NCBI GenBank assembly: GCA_041686955.1
Contig: JAWLCV010000046.1
Location: forward strand, 1-33,948
Reading direction: 5' to 3'
Length of the DNA: 33,948 bases
Source of the DNA: UBA7803 sp041686955
GTDB taxonomy: Bacteria; Pseudomonadota; Gammaproteobacteria; Pseudomonadales; Azotimanducaceae
Shown one piece after another: positions 23,855 to 30,733 of the stretch. The notes below the pieces were generated by a model. It was not told the origin of the DNA, made no database searches, and saw only the letters and a list, made by a program, of their open reading frames with translations. Position 1 is the stretch's first letter. Every line of letters begins with the position of its first letter. The position numbers and the translations under genes were made by a program.

Positions 23855-23901
23855 GCGCGCCTTCTCATCGAGTCGCCGCAACGGCAACCCGGTGAACGAA
23901 C

Positions 23902-23976
23902 AGGCGTGGCGCGGTGTCTCTCTCCCCTTCCTCCCTAGCCGCGAAGACAGCGCCTCAATGCGCTGTCGCCACGCCT
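23902..23976 (+). other. Structured element with AGGCGTG/CACGCCT stem and C-rich loop
   Basis: AGGCGTGGCG (23902-23911) pairs perfectly over 10 bases with CGCCACGCCT (23967-23976). Nested inside, GACAGCGC (23946-23953) pairs with GCGCTGTC (23960-23967). The single-stranded part contains CCCCTTCCTCCC (23924-23935), complementary to Shine-Dalgarno sequences. The outer arm (CAGGCGTG), the loop octamer TCCTCCCT and the closing CACGCCT recur in the same order in the element at 25086-25179. No T-tract follows directly, so it may be a leader element of merR or a degenerate small RNA. No credible protein is encoded here. Confidence 0.45.
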
Positions 23977-24030
23977 CCCCTTCTCCGCCCCCGCGGCCCC
24001 GGCCTGCAACCTGGACAAGCTCCCCATCGG

Positions 24031-24057
24031 TTGTACAATTCGTACGGGTTTTGTACT
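24031..24057. promoter_or_regulatory. TGTAC boxes upstream of the merR-type gene
   Basis: TTGTACAA (24031-24038), CGTACG (24041-24046) and TTGTACT (24051-24057) carry GTAC cores spaced 9 and 11 bases apart, about one helical turn. Similar boxes lie downstream of the gene (25005-25062). Such phased TGTACA-type repeats resemble operators of CarH/LitR-like MerR regulators, which bind tandem 11-base repeats. TTGTAC (24031-24036) with TACTGG (24054-24059), 17 bases apart, could also form a weak promoter. Autoregulation is inference. Confidence 0.5.
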
Positions 24058-24067
24058 GGTCAGGATA

Positions 24068-24994
24068 TTGGACCCCGACGACGACCTGTACCGCATCGGC
24101 ACCATCGCCAGCCTCACCGGAATCGCCGTGGAGCGGTTGCGGGCCTGGGAGCGCCGCTATGGGCTCGAGCCCGCCCACAAGTCTGGCAAGACGCGCTTCT
24201 ACAGCCGTGCGCAACTCGAGCGCCTGCAGCTCATCAAGCGCCTGATCGATCAGGGGCACCCCATATCCACCCTGGTGGAGCTCTCGGACGAGCAGCTCAA
24301 CGAGCGTCTCTGCACCCAGCGCCAGGCCCGGCTGCGGCCCGCGCGAACCGGGCTCATCGGTCCCAACCTGCTGGTGCTCGAGCAGCGTCAGGAAGAGGCC
24401 GGCCGCCTGGACGTGCGCGGGCGCTGGGCGAACCTCGACGCGTTCCTCGACGACCAGTCGGGTACCGAGCCCCTCGAAGTGGTGGTGGTGCAATTGCCCG
24501 TCCTGGTCAGCTCCGCCATCGAGCGCATCGGCCGGGTACAGCCCGATGCCCGGGTGGTGGCCGTGTACCAGTTCGCTACCCCCAAGCATCTCAGCGCCGT
24601 GCAGGAACTGGGTATCCCCACCCTCCACTGGCCCACGAGCTGGCAGGAGATCGAGCACGCCTGCGCCACCACGGCGGGGCTGCCGCTGCGCGCGGCACGA
24701 GCCGCCGTGCGCCGCTTCACCGACGAGGAGCTCATCGCCATCGCCGCCAGCGCCACGGATCCCACCGGTTGTCCGGGGCACCTGGTGGAACTCATCAGCA
24801 GCCTGAACGCTTTCGCCGAATTCAGCCTCGGCTGCGCAGAGGAGGCGGCCGGCCCAGTCCCGCAGGCGGACGGGGAGTACCCGCGGGCCCTGTACGAGCG
24901 AATCCATACCGATACCACCCAGGCCCGAGCCCAGCTCGAGTTGGCCCTGGAGGCGCTGGTGGAGGCCGAGCAGTTGCTGGATCGGCCGAACTAG
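24068..24994 (+). CDS. MerR-family transcriptional regulator with cobalamin-domain-like Rossmann segment
   Basis: A 308-residue regulator. Residues 7-72 are a MerR winged-helix domain (YRIGTIASLTGIAVERLRAW, then ERRYGLEPAHKSG) of the branch shared with CarH/LitR. Residues about 95-200 form an alpha/beta segment with strands VVVVQLPVLV and ARVVAVYQF, reminiscent of the B12-binding Rossmann fold. There is no DxHxxG ligand motif and no preceding helical cap bundle. The C-terminal helical part contains DPTGCPGHLVELISSLNAFAEFS and a coiled tail. The effector is therefore unlikely to be cobalamin bound in the usual way. The start is TTG with AGGA only 2 bases before it, so initiation is odd, perhaps leaderless. 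TGTAC boxes lie on both sides. Light, redox or another partner-mediated signal is possible but unproven. Confidence 0.85.
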   Translation: MDPDDDLYRIGTIASLTGIAVERLRAWERRYGLEPAHKSGKTRFYSRAQLERLQLIKRLIDQGHPISTLVELSDEQLNERLCTQRQARLRPARTGLIGPNLLVLEQRQEEAGRLDVRGRWANLDAFLDDQSGTEPLEVVVVQLPVLVSSAIERIGRVQPDARVVAVYQFATPKHLSAVQELGIPTLHWPTSWQEIEHACATTAGLPLRAARAAVRRFTDEELIAIAASATDPTGCPGHLVELISSLNAFAEFSLGCAEEAAGPVPQADGEYPRALYERIHTDTTQARAQLELALEALVEAEQLLDRPN

Positions 24995-25004
24995 CCCGGC
25001 AACC

Positions 25005-25066
25005 TATACAAAATCTGTACAGAAACCAGAAAAACCTGTTGACAGCCCGTTTGTACTGTACATAAT
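25005..25066 (+). promoter_or_regulatory. Strong sigma-70 promoter overlapped by TGTACA boxes
   Basis: TTGACA (25039-25044), a 16-base spacer and CATAAT (25061-25066) form a near-consensus promoter, one of the best in the window, just after the merR stop. TATACA (25005-25010) and TGTACA (25016-25021) are exactly 11 bases apart upstream. TTGTAC-TGTACA (25051-25062) overlaps the spacer and -10. Binding by the adjacent MerR-type regulator would block or remodel this promoter. Transcription should start near 25072-25076. The promoter serves the RNA element directly downstream. Confidence 0.7.
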
Positions 25067-25071
25067 GGACC

Positions 25072-25184
25072 CCACATTCAGGTTTCAGGCGTGCAGCAAC
25101 TTCATGCAGTCCTCCCTTTCAAGTGTCCTTCCCCCAGAAGACGAAGTTGCATTCAGAGGCCTAGCCTTCTGACACGCCTTTTTT
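25072..25184 (+). ncRNA. Candidate small regulatory RNA with C-rich anti-Shine-Dalgarno loop
   Basis: About 110 bases with no credible reading frame. AGGCGTG (25087-25093) pairs with CACGCCT (25173-25179), followed at once by a T-tract (25179-25184) that would end the transcript. Inside, GCAACTTC (25096-25103) pairs perfectly with GAAGTTGC (25143-25150), and AGGC-CTA-GCCT (25157-25167) forms a small second hairpin. The large loop exposes TCCTCCCT (25110-25117) and CCTTCCCCC (25127-25135), able to pair with ribosome binding sites. Together with its own promoter this is the usual anatomy of a trans-acting sRNA. An attenuating leader of the lipoprotein gene at 25255 is the main alternative. I do not recognise a named RNA family. 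Confidence 0.55.
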
Positions 25185-25211
25185 ATCGCTACCCGGCCAG
25201 GCCGGGCCCAC

Positions 25212-25235
25212 AGCGGCGTCCCTCGGGACGCCGCT
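25212..25235 (+). terminator. Second hairpin downstream of the candidate sRNA
   Basis: AGCGGCGTCC (25212-25221) and GGACGCCGCT (25226-25235) form a perfect 10-base stem around CTCG; only two Ts follow the stem directly. Just upstream is the 15-base palindrome CCCGGCC-A-GGCCGGG (25192-25206). It may be a back-up terminator or a 5'-leader hairpin for the lipoprotein gene starting at 25255. Confidence 0.45.
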
Positions 25236-25254
25236 TTGCGTTACGGAGCCGTTC

Positions 25255-25785
25255 ATGACCGAACGTCCGCTCAGTACCCTGCTCCGCCGCGCCGTCGCCG
25301 CCGCCCTGTGCTGGTTGGCCGCCGGCTGCAGCGGAGGCGCCTCGCGCGATGCCCTGGAAGCTACCACCGTGCTCGCGTACGACCGCTGCCGGGGCCTGGA
25401 GCCGGGGCTGACCCGGGTGGATTACGCAGCCGTGGCAGGGATCCGCGGCAGCACCCTGCTGACACCCGGCGATTCCACGCACCCCGGGGAACCGGATCCC
25501 GGCAACGCGGCAGAGGAAGACGGGCTCCTGCTCGTCGCCATCTCCCGTGGCGAGCAGCCGACTCCGGGCTACGGCCTGACGCTGGACGGAGCGCGGCGGC
25601 GCGAGCACACGGCCGTCGTCCTGGTCGAGTGGCGTGTCCCGGAACCCGGCGCGATCCTGCCTCAGGTGGTCACGCATCCCTGTCTGGTGGTGGCGTTGCC
25701 GGCGGCCGCCGGGTTGGAGCGGGTGGAAGCGCGCACCGAGGCGGGCGAGATCCTCGGCACGCTGGAGTTGGCTGGAGGTCGATGA
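25255..25785 (+). CDS. Lipoprotein with PrcB-like C-terminal domain
   Basis: A 176-residue exported lipoprotein. The signal peptide ends in the lipobox LAAGC (Cys25). The mature part contains GYGLTLDGARRREHTAVVLVEWRVPEPGAILPQVVTHPCLVVALP, shown here only as landmarks. The G-Y-x-L, two beta strands, P-E-P-G, T-H-P and V-V-A-L-P order matches the PrcB_C domain, named after a Treponema protease-complex subunit. The function in proteobacteria is unknown; it is probably periplasmic. GGAG lies 6 bases before the ATG. It is downstream of the candidate sRNA and could receive read-through from its promoter. Confidence 0.65.
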   Translation: MTERPLSTLLRRAVAAALCWLAAGCSGGASRDALEATTVLAYDRCRGLEPGLTRVDYAAVAGIRGSTLLTPGDSTHPGEPDPGNAAEEDGLLLVAISRGEQPTPGYGLTLDGARRREHTAVVLVEWRVPEPGAILPQVVTHPCLVVALPAAAGLERVEARTEAGEILGTLELAGGR

Positions 25786-25810
25786 TCGGCGCCGGCGACC
25801 CGTCGGCGGA

Positions 25811-26824
25811 CTAGGCTTTCAGCAAAGCCAGGGCCGCCGCTGCACGCTGGTGCACGCTGGTCTTGTAGGCTTCCAGGTCCATGTCGGGGCGGTCGCCCAT
25901 GGCGCCCACCAGGTAGCGCTTGTAGACGCCCTGACCGATGGCGGCCAAGCGCCAGTGCGAGAACGCCCGGTAGTAGTTGATGGCGCCGAGGTCGCGGCCG
26001 GTGGCTGCCTCGTAGCGCGCGCGAATCTCCTCCCGGCCGGGGAATCCGCCCACGCCCGTGGGAACCATCTCGGCGCCGGGCTCCCCCGGTTCCACCCAGG
26101 AATTGAGCAGGTAACCCACGTCCGCGAGCGGATCCCCCAGCGTGCACAGCTCCCAGTCGAGCACGGCGCGGATGCGGCCGTCGCCGACGATCATGTTGCC
26201 GAGCCGGTAGTCGCCGTGGACGATGGCCGCCCCCACCTGCTCGGGCATCCGCTCCTCGAGCAGCCGCGCCGTCGCTTCCATCTCGGGGATCTCGTGGGTC
26301 TTCGACGCTTCCCACTGCTTGGTCCATCGCTTGAGCTGGCGCGCCAGGTACGCCTCTTTGCGGCCCAGGTCGCCGAGCCCCACCTGGTCCGGGTCGATGC
26401 CGTGGAGGCGCGCGAGCACGTCCACCACGTGCAGCCCCAGAGCCTGGCGATCGTCCTCCGGCACGGACCTGGCGCTCTCGCCGTCGTGAAGCACCTTGCC
26501 CTCCACGTAGCCCATGACGTAAAAGGGGGCGCCGTTGACCTCCGGGTCCTCGCAGAGGCCGTAGGTGGGAGCCACGGGCACCTCCGTGCCCGCCATGGCG
26601 GAAACGATCCGGTGCTCGCGGCCCATGTCGTGCGCGCTCTCCAGGACGTGGCCCAGCGGCGGCCGGCGCAGCACGAAGGAGGCGCCCCGGCCATCGACGA
26701 ACCGGAACGTGAGATTGGAGTGCCCGCCGGCGATGAGAGAGAACGTGAGAGGCGGCCGGAGATCCGGGATTCGCTGGCAGAGCCAGCGGGTGACCCGTTC
26801 TTCATTGATGCCCTCGACCGTCAT
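25811..26824 (-). CDS. Phosphotransferase family protein (ACAD10/11-like APH fold)
   Basis: A 337-residue kinase-fold protein. The N-lobe opens with SLIAGGHSNLTFRF and VLRRPPLGHVLESAHDMGRE, very typical of the ACAD10/11-type acyl-CoA-associated branch. The catalytic loop is IVHGDYRLGNMIV (HGD 203-205) and the metal site VLDWELCTLGDPLADVG (DWE 223-225). From family knowledge, these kinases phosphorylate hydroxylated acyl-CoAs, or act beside acyl-CoA dehydrogenases in fatty-acid breakdown. It is a single leftward gene, convergent with the PrcB-like lipoprotein (25-base gap) and divergent from the MORN protein. It is more typical of its family than the kinase at 21140, so the two are probably not recent duplicates. 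Confidence 0.9.
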   Translation of the reverse strand: MTVEGINEERVTRWLCQRIPDLRPPLTFSLIAGGHSNLTFRFVDGRGASFVLRRPPLGHVLESAHDMGREHRIVSAMAGTEVPVAPTYGLCEDPEVNGAPFYVMGYVEGKVLHDGESARSVPEDDRQALGLHVVDVLARLHGIDPDQVGLGDLGRKEAYLARQLKRWTKQWEASKTHEIPEMEATARLLEERMPEQVGAAIVHGDYRLGNMIVGDGRIRAVLDWELCTLGDPLADVGYLLNSWVEPGEPGAEMVPTGVGGFPGREEIRARYEAATGRDLGAINYYRAFSHWRLAAIGQGVYKRYLVGAMGDRPDMDLEAYKTSVHQRAAAALALLKA

Positions 26825-26961
26825 ACACCCTCCGCGCCGGACTCGTGAAAACGGTGACTTTACCGAATCGGCTCGGCCTTTGGCAGCGACGGCGGGACGG
26901 GGCGCCCGGCGCGTGCCCGATGCACGCCGCTCCCCACCCCGACTCTGCTAACCTTCGCGCC

Positions 26962-28629
26962 GTGATCCGACCCGCACGACAAGCATTCGCCGCGGCCCTG
27001 CTGGGACTCGTCACCGCCTGCGCCCATCTGCCGGACGGCGTGCCACCAGCCCCCGCGGACGATCCCGCCGCCGGCACCCTGACTCTGCCCTCCGGACGCA
27101 CCGTCGCGGTCTATCCGGATGCCCTCTCGTACAGCGGGCAGGGACGTTTCCGCTGGCCGGACGGCCGGGTCTACGAGGGCGATTGGCTCGCCGGGCAGCC
27201 CCACGGGCAGGGCACCGAAGCGCTGCCGGACGGCAGCCGCTACCAGGGCGGCTGGCGCCATGGCCGGCGCCACGGCCGCGGCACGCTGCGGGAGGCGGAC
27301 GGCAGCCGCTACGAGGGGGATTTCGTCGACGGCCTGAGGGACGGCCGGGGCATCCTGAACAACGCGGACGGCCGTTACGAAGGACAGTGGTCGGAGGACG
27401 TGCCCCACGGCGAAGGCGCATTCGACGGCAGCGACGGCACCCGGTACCAGGGAGACTGGTCGCACGGCGAACGCTTCGGCTTCGGCACCTACACCACCAC
27501 CGACGGCCGGGTATACCGGGGGGACTGGGCGTACGATCAGCCCCACGGCTCCGGCACCATGACGGGCGCCGACGGCTTCAGCTACGAGGGTGAATGGCGT
27601 CAGGGCGAGCGCCACGGGTACGGCCGCGCCGAAGGCCCTCCGGGGCTCGTCTACGAAGGCACCTGGCGCAACGGTGAGCGACACGGCTTCGGCCGGCTGA
27701 TTCGCCCCGACGGCAGCCGCTACGAAGGGGAATGGCAGGCGGACGCGCGCCACGGGCAGGGCCGCGAGGAGCGCCCGGACGGCTCCTTCCACGAAGGCAC
27801 CTGGGAGTTGAACCGGCCCATGGGTCCGGGCCGCCGGGGTTCTCCCAGCGGCATCGAGATCAGCGGCCTGTGGAACGGCGAGACGGTCTCCACGGGATTG
27901 CTCACCCTGCCCACCGGCCTGGAGTTCGCCGGGCCGCTGTTCGACGGCAACAGCGCGCGGGCATCGGCCCGGCTGCTCGCATGGCTGCAGTCCGCGGCGA
28001 GCCACGGCGACCCCTACGCCGCGCTCATGCTGGGGACGTTCCACGTCGACATGGAAGTTCCTGAGCCCGACCTGGAGATCGCCCGGCGATGGCTGGGCGT
28101 GGCGGCCGAGGCCGGCATCGCCGAGGCGCAGTACCGGCTCGCCGTCAGCTGGGAGGCGCTGAATCCGCCCCGGGTGGTGGAACTGCTGGCTGCCGCCGCG
28201 GAGCAGGATCACCCGGCGGCCAATGCCCGCCTGGGAGAGTACTACCATCAGGGCACCACGGTGCCGCGAAATCTCCCTCGCGCCATCCGCTACTACGAGC
28301 GGGCCATGGATCGCGGCAGCCTGCTGGCACGCAACAATCTGGCCTGGCTGCTCGCGACGGCAGACGATCCCGCCGTACGCGACGGCCCGCGGGCCGTGGC
28401 ACTGATCCGGCCCGTCGCTCTCTATACCGGCGCCTGGCAATATCTCGATACCCTGGCAGCGGCCTGGGCAGCGGCCGGGGAGCTCCAGCGCGCCGCGGCC
28501 ACCGCCGAGGCCGCCCTCGCCGCGGTGGGCGCCGACCCGGCACCCACGGCCCTGGCCGAGCGCGCCGCCCTGGAGCGCCGTCTCGACCGCTACCGTCAGG
28601 GTCAGGCGCTGTACGAGTTCCCCCGCTGA
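26962..28629 (+). CDS. MORN-repeat and Sel1-like repeat lipoprotein
   Basis: A 555-residue exported protein. With GTG at 26962 it begins with a signal peptide ending LVTAC (lipobox, Cys20). The frame is open 39 codons further upstream (GTG 26845), but that would bury the signal peptide. From about residue 71 there are ten 23-residue MORN repeats (YEGDW...HGQG pattern). From about 350 there are Sel1/TPR-like helical repeats (AEAGIAEAQYRLA, PAANARLGEYYHQG), and a helical C-terminus. MORN repeats form elongated beta sheets that bind lipids or proteins; Sel1 repeats are interaction scaffolds. An envelope adaptor role is inference. Start choice is uncertain because no ribosome binding site is visible. 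Confidence 0.82.
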   Translation: MIRPARQAFAAALLGLVTACAHLPDGVPPAPADDPAAGTLTLPSGRTVAVYPDALSYSGQGRFRWPDGRVYEGDWLAGQPHGQGTEALPDGSRYQGGWRHGRRHGRGTLREADGSRYEGDFVDGLRDGRGILNNADGRYEGQWSEDVPHGEGAFDGSDGTRYQGDWSHGERFGFGTYTTTDGRVYRGDWAYDQPHGSGTMTGADGFSYEGEWRQGERHGYGRAEGPPGLVYEGTWRNGERHGFGRLIRPDGSRYEGEWQADARHGQGREERPDGSFHEGTWELNRPMGPGRRGSPSGIEISGLWNGETVSTGLLTLPTGLEFAGPLFDGNSARASARLLAWLQSAASHGDPYAALMLGTFHVDMEVPEPDLEIARRWLGVAAEAGIAEAQYRLAVSWEALNPPRVVELLAAAAEQDHPAANARLGEYYHQGTTVPRNLPRAIRYYERAMDRGSLLARNNLAWLLATADDPAVRDGPRAVALIRPVALYTGAWQYLDTLAAAWAAAGELQRAAATAEAALAAVGADPAPTALAERAALERRLDRYRQGQALYEFPR

Positions 28630-28651
28630 AGCGGGATCACACGGAGTCCTC

Positions 28652-29959
28652 ATGTCTCGAGTCAACTGGCCGTTCCTTCGCACCGACAACCCGACCATCG
28701 TGCGCGCCGAAGGCGCGGAGCTGGTCACCTCAGACGGCCGGCGCCTGCTGGACGCCGCCGGCGGCGCCATCGTCGCCAATATCGGTCACGGCCGGAAACG
28801 GGTGGCGGACCGGGTGGCCGCGGTGACGGCGGAATGCACCTACGTGGTGCCACCCTGGATCACGCCGTCCCGGCAGGCGCTGGTGGAGACCCTCGGGCGC
28901 GACTGGCTGCCGGCCAACCTGTCACGCATCCACATCACCTCCGGCGGCTCGGAAGCCGTGGAAGCCGCCATGAAGATGGCGCTGCAGTATCAGGCGGCCA
29001 TCGGCGAGCCCGAGCGCCGCAAGATCATTGCCCGCAGCGTCTCCTATCACGGCACCACCGTCGCCACGACGGCGCTCTCGGGGCACCCCGCCCGCAAACG
29101 GGGCCTGGAGCACGCCCTGGTGACCTATCCCCGGGTGCCCACGCCGTACCCCCTGCGCTGTCCGCTGGGCTCCCACCATCCCGACGCCGGACGCTACTAC
29201 GTCGACCAGGTGCGCGAGACCCTGGAAGCGGAGGATCCCCGCCAGGTGGCCGCTCTGATCGCCGAGCCCATCGTCGGCTCGAGCGGCGGTGCCATCGTCC
29301 CGCCCGACGACTACTGGCCGGAGGTTCGCCGCCTGTGCGACGAGCACGGCGTGCTGCTGATCCTCGACGAGGTGATGACCGGCTTCGGCCGCACCGGGCG
29401 CGACTTCGCCCACCAGCATTGGGACATCGAGCCGGACATCCTGGTGTCCGGCAAGGGCCTGGCGGGCGGCTACGCCCCCATCGGCGGGGTGTACGCCGCC
29501 GAGCGGGTGGGCGAGGCCCTCAGCCGGGCGGGCATGAACGTCATGTTCCACACCTTCGGTGCCCACCCCGCCGCCTGCGCCGCCGCCGCCGAGGTGCTGC
29601 AGATCCTCCGCGAGGAAGCTCTGGTGGAACGGGCGGCCGAGCAGGGCGCACTGCTCCACGCCCGCCTCCAGGAGGCGTTCGCCGATCACCCCCACGTGGC
29701 GGAGGTGCGCGGCCGCGGGCTGCTGCAGGCCATCGAGGTGGTGCAGGATCGGGCGACCCTGACACCGTTCCCGGAGGAAGACGGCATCGCCAACCGCATC
29801 GTCGGCCGCGCCTTGAAGAAGGGGGTGTTCTTCTACGGCGGCGGCACCGGCGAGATCCGCGACATCGTCTGCATGGGGCCGCCGTTCATCGTCAGCGAGG
29901 CGCAGCTCGAAACCATGGTGAACGTGCTGCGGGAGGCGGTGGAAGAGATCACCCATTGA
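28652..29959 (+). CDS. Class III aminotransferase (PLP-dependent, omega-transaminase-like)
   Basis: A 435-residue fold-type I PLP enzyme. The PLP-phosphate region is TSGGSEAVEAAMKMA (97-111), the ring-binding aspartate lies in LLILDEVMTGFGRTG (Asp239), and the Schiff-base lysine is in VSGKGLAGGYAPIGG (Lys268). Members move amino groups from omega-amines or beta-amino acids to pyruvate or 2-oxoglutarate; the substrate is not readable. GGAG precedes the ATG by 5 bases. The stop codon overlaps the TTG start of the next gene by three bases (TTGA junction), so the membrane protein downstream is coupled to it. Confidence 0.93.
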   Translation: MSRVNWPFLRTDNPTIVRAEGAELVTSDGRRLLDAAGGAIVANIGHGRKRVADRVAAVTAECTYVVPPWITPSRQALVETLGRDWLPANLSRIHITSGGSEAVEAAMKMALQYQAAIGEPERRKIIARSVSYHGTTVATTALSGHPARKRGLEHALVTYPRVPTPYPLRCPLGSHHPDAGRYYVDQVRETLEAEDPRQVAALIAEPIVGSSGGAIVPPDDYWPEVRRLCDEHGVLLILDEVMTGFGRTGRDFAHQHWDIEPDILVSGKGLAGGYAPIGGVYAAERVGEALSRAGMNVMFHTFGAHPAACAAAAEVLQILREEALVERAAEQGALLHARLQEAFADHPHVAEVRGRGLLQAIEVVQDRATLTPFPEEDGIANRIVGRALKKGVFFYGGGTGEIRDIVCMGPPFIVSEAQLETMVNVLREAVEEITH

Positions 29960-30714
29960 GCCTGCTCCAGGGGGTAAGGGCATTCGCGGATGGCGCCCGC
30001 GCTGCCCAGCGACCCGGGATGAGGCGCTACACGTGGCTTCCGGTGCTGGTGAGCCTGGCGGTGACGTCGGTCGGACTCGCGGTGCTGTTCGGCTACGTCG
30101 GGCGGCTCGCCGACCGGCTCGTCGAGTGGCTCAACGGGCTGCTGCCCGGCTGGCTCGACTTCCTCGGGCTGCTCATCGCCCCCGCGCTCTACGTGGTGGC
30201 GACCCTCGCCGGCGTCTGGCTGTTCGGTCTGCTGGCGGCGCTGGTGGCCGGACCGTTTCTCGGCGACCTCTCGATGGAGGTGGAGCGCCGTGAGCTCGGA
30301 GCCGAACCGCCGCACGCGCCGTCGGCCTGGGCCAGTGCCGCCGGCGCCGTCGGCCGGGAGCTGCACAAGCTCGCCTACCACCTGCCGCGGTTGCTGCTGG
30401 TGTTCCTGGTGACGTTGATTCCGGTCGTCAACGCGGTGTCGCCGTTCGTCTGGCTCGTCTTCGGCGCCTGGACCATGGCCGTGCAGTTCTGCGACTATCC
30501 CGCCGAGAACCGCGGCCGGCCGTTCCGCGAGACGGTGGCGCTGCTCAAGCGTCACCCGGCGGCAGCGCTGGGATACGGCGGCTGCGCCAGCCTGGGGCTC
30601 GCAGTGCCGCTGGTCAATTTTCTCCTCATTCCCGTCGCGGTAGCCGGCGGCACCATGCTCTGGCACCGGCTCCAGGAGCCGGCCGCCCCCAGGCGACCGT
30701 CGACAGCTTCATAG
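29956..30714 (+). CDS. CysZ-like (EI24 family) membrane protein
   Basis: A 252-residue protein with about four transmembrane helices. With the TTG start at 29956 the N-terminus reads MSLLQGVRAFADGARAAQRP, then GMRRYTWLPVLVSLAV. This matches the LLxGxRxLxxPGLRRFxLxPLLxN opening of CysZ/EI24 proteins and restores the usual length of about 250 residues. GGAAGAG lies upstream at the correct distance. Starting at the later ATG (30019) would remove this conserved part. CysZ mediates sulfate uptake for cysteine synthesis in E. coli. Other cys genes are absent here, so the substrate is uncertain. The aminotransferase pair on either side gives no clear hint. Confidence 0.72.
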   Translation: MSLLQGVRAFADGARAAQRPGMRRYTWLPVLVSLAVTSVGLAVLFGYVGRLADRLVEWLNGLLPGWLDFLGLLIAPALYVVATLAGVWLFGLLAALVAGPFLGDLSMEVERRELGAEPPHAPSAWASAAGAVGRELHKLAYHLPRLLLVFLVTLIPVVNAVSPFVWLVFGAWTMAVQFCDYPAENRGRPFRETVALLKRHPAAALGYGGCASLGLAVPLVNFLLIPVAVAGGTMLWHRLQEPAAPRRPSTAS

Positions 30715-30733
30715 GCCAAGCGAGGACCGCCTC

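Noticed and set aside
23853..24245. A 130-codon plus-strand frame overlapping the start of merR
   Set aside because: Ser/Pro/Arg-rich with no domain; it overlaps the structured RNA-like element and the MerR helix-turn-helix in another frame.
24068..24994. Cobalamin-dependent photoreceptor CarH
   Set aside because: No DxHxxG motif and no helical cap domain are visible, so a normal B12 photosensor is not supported.
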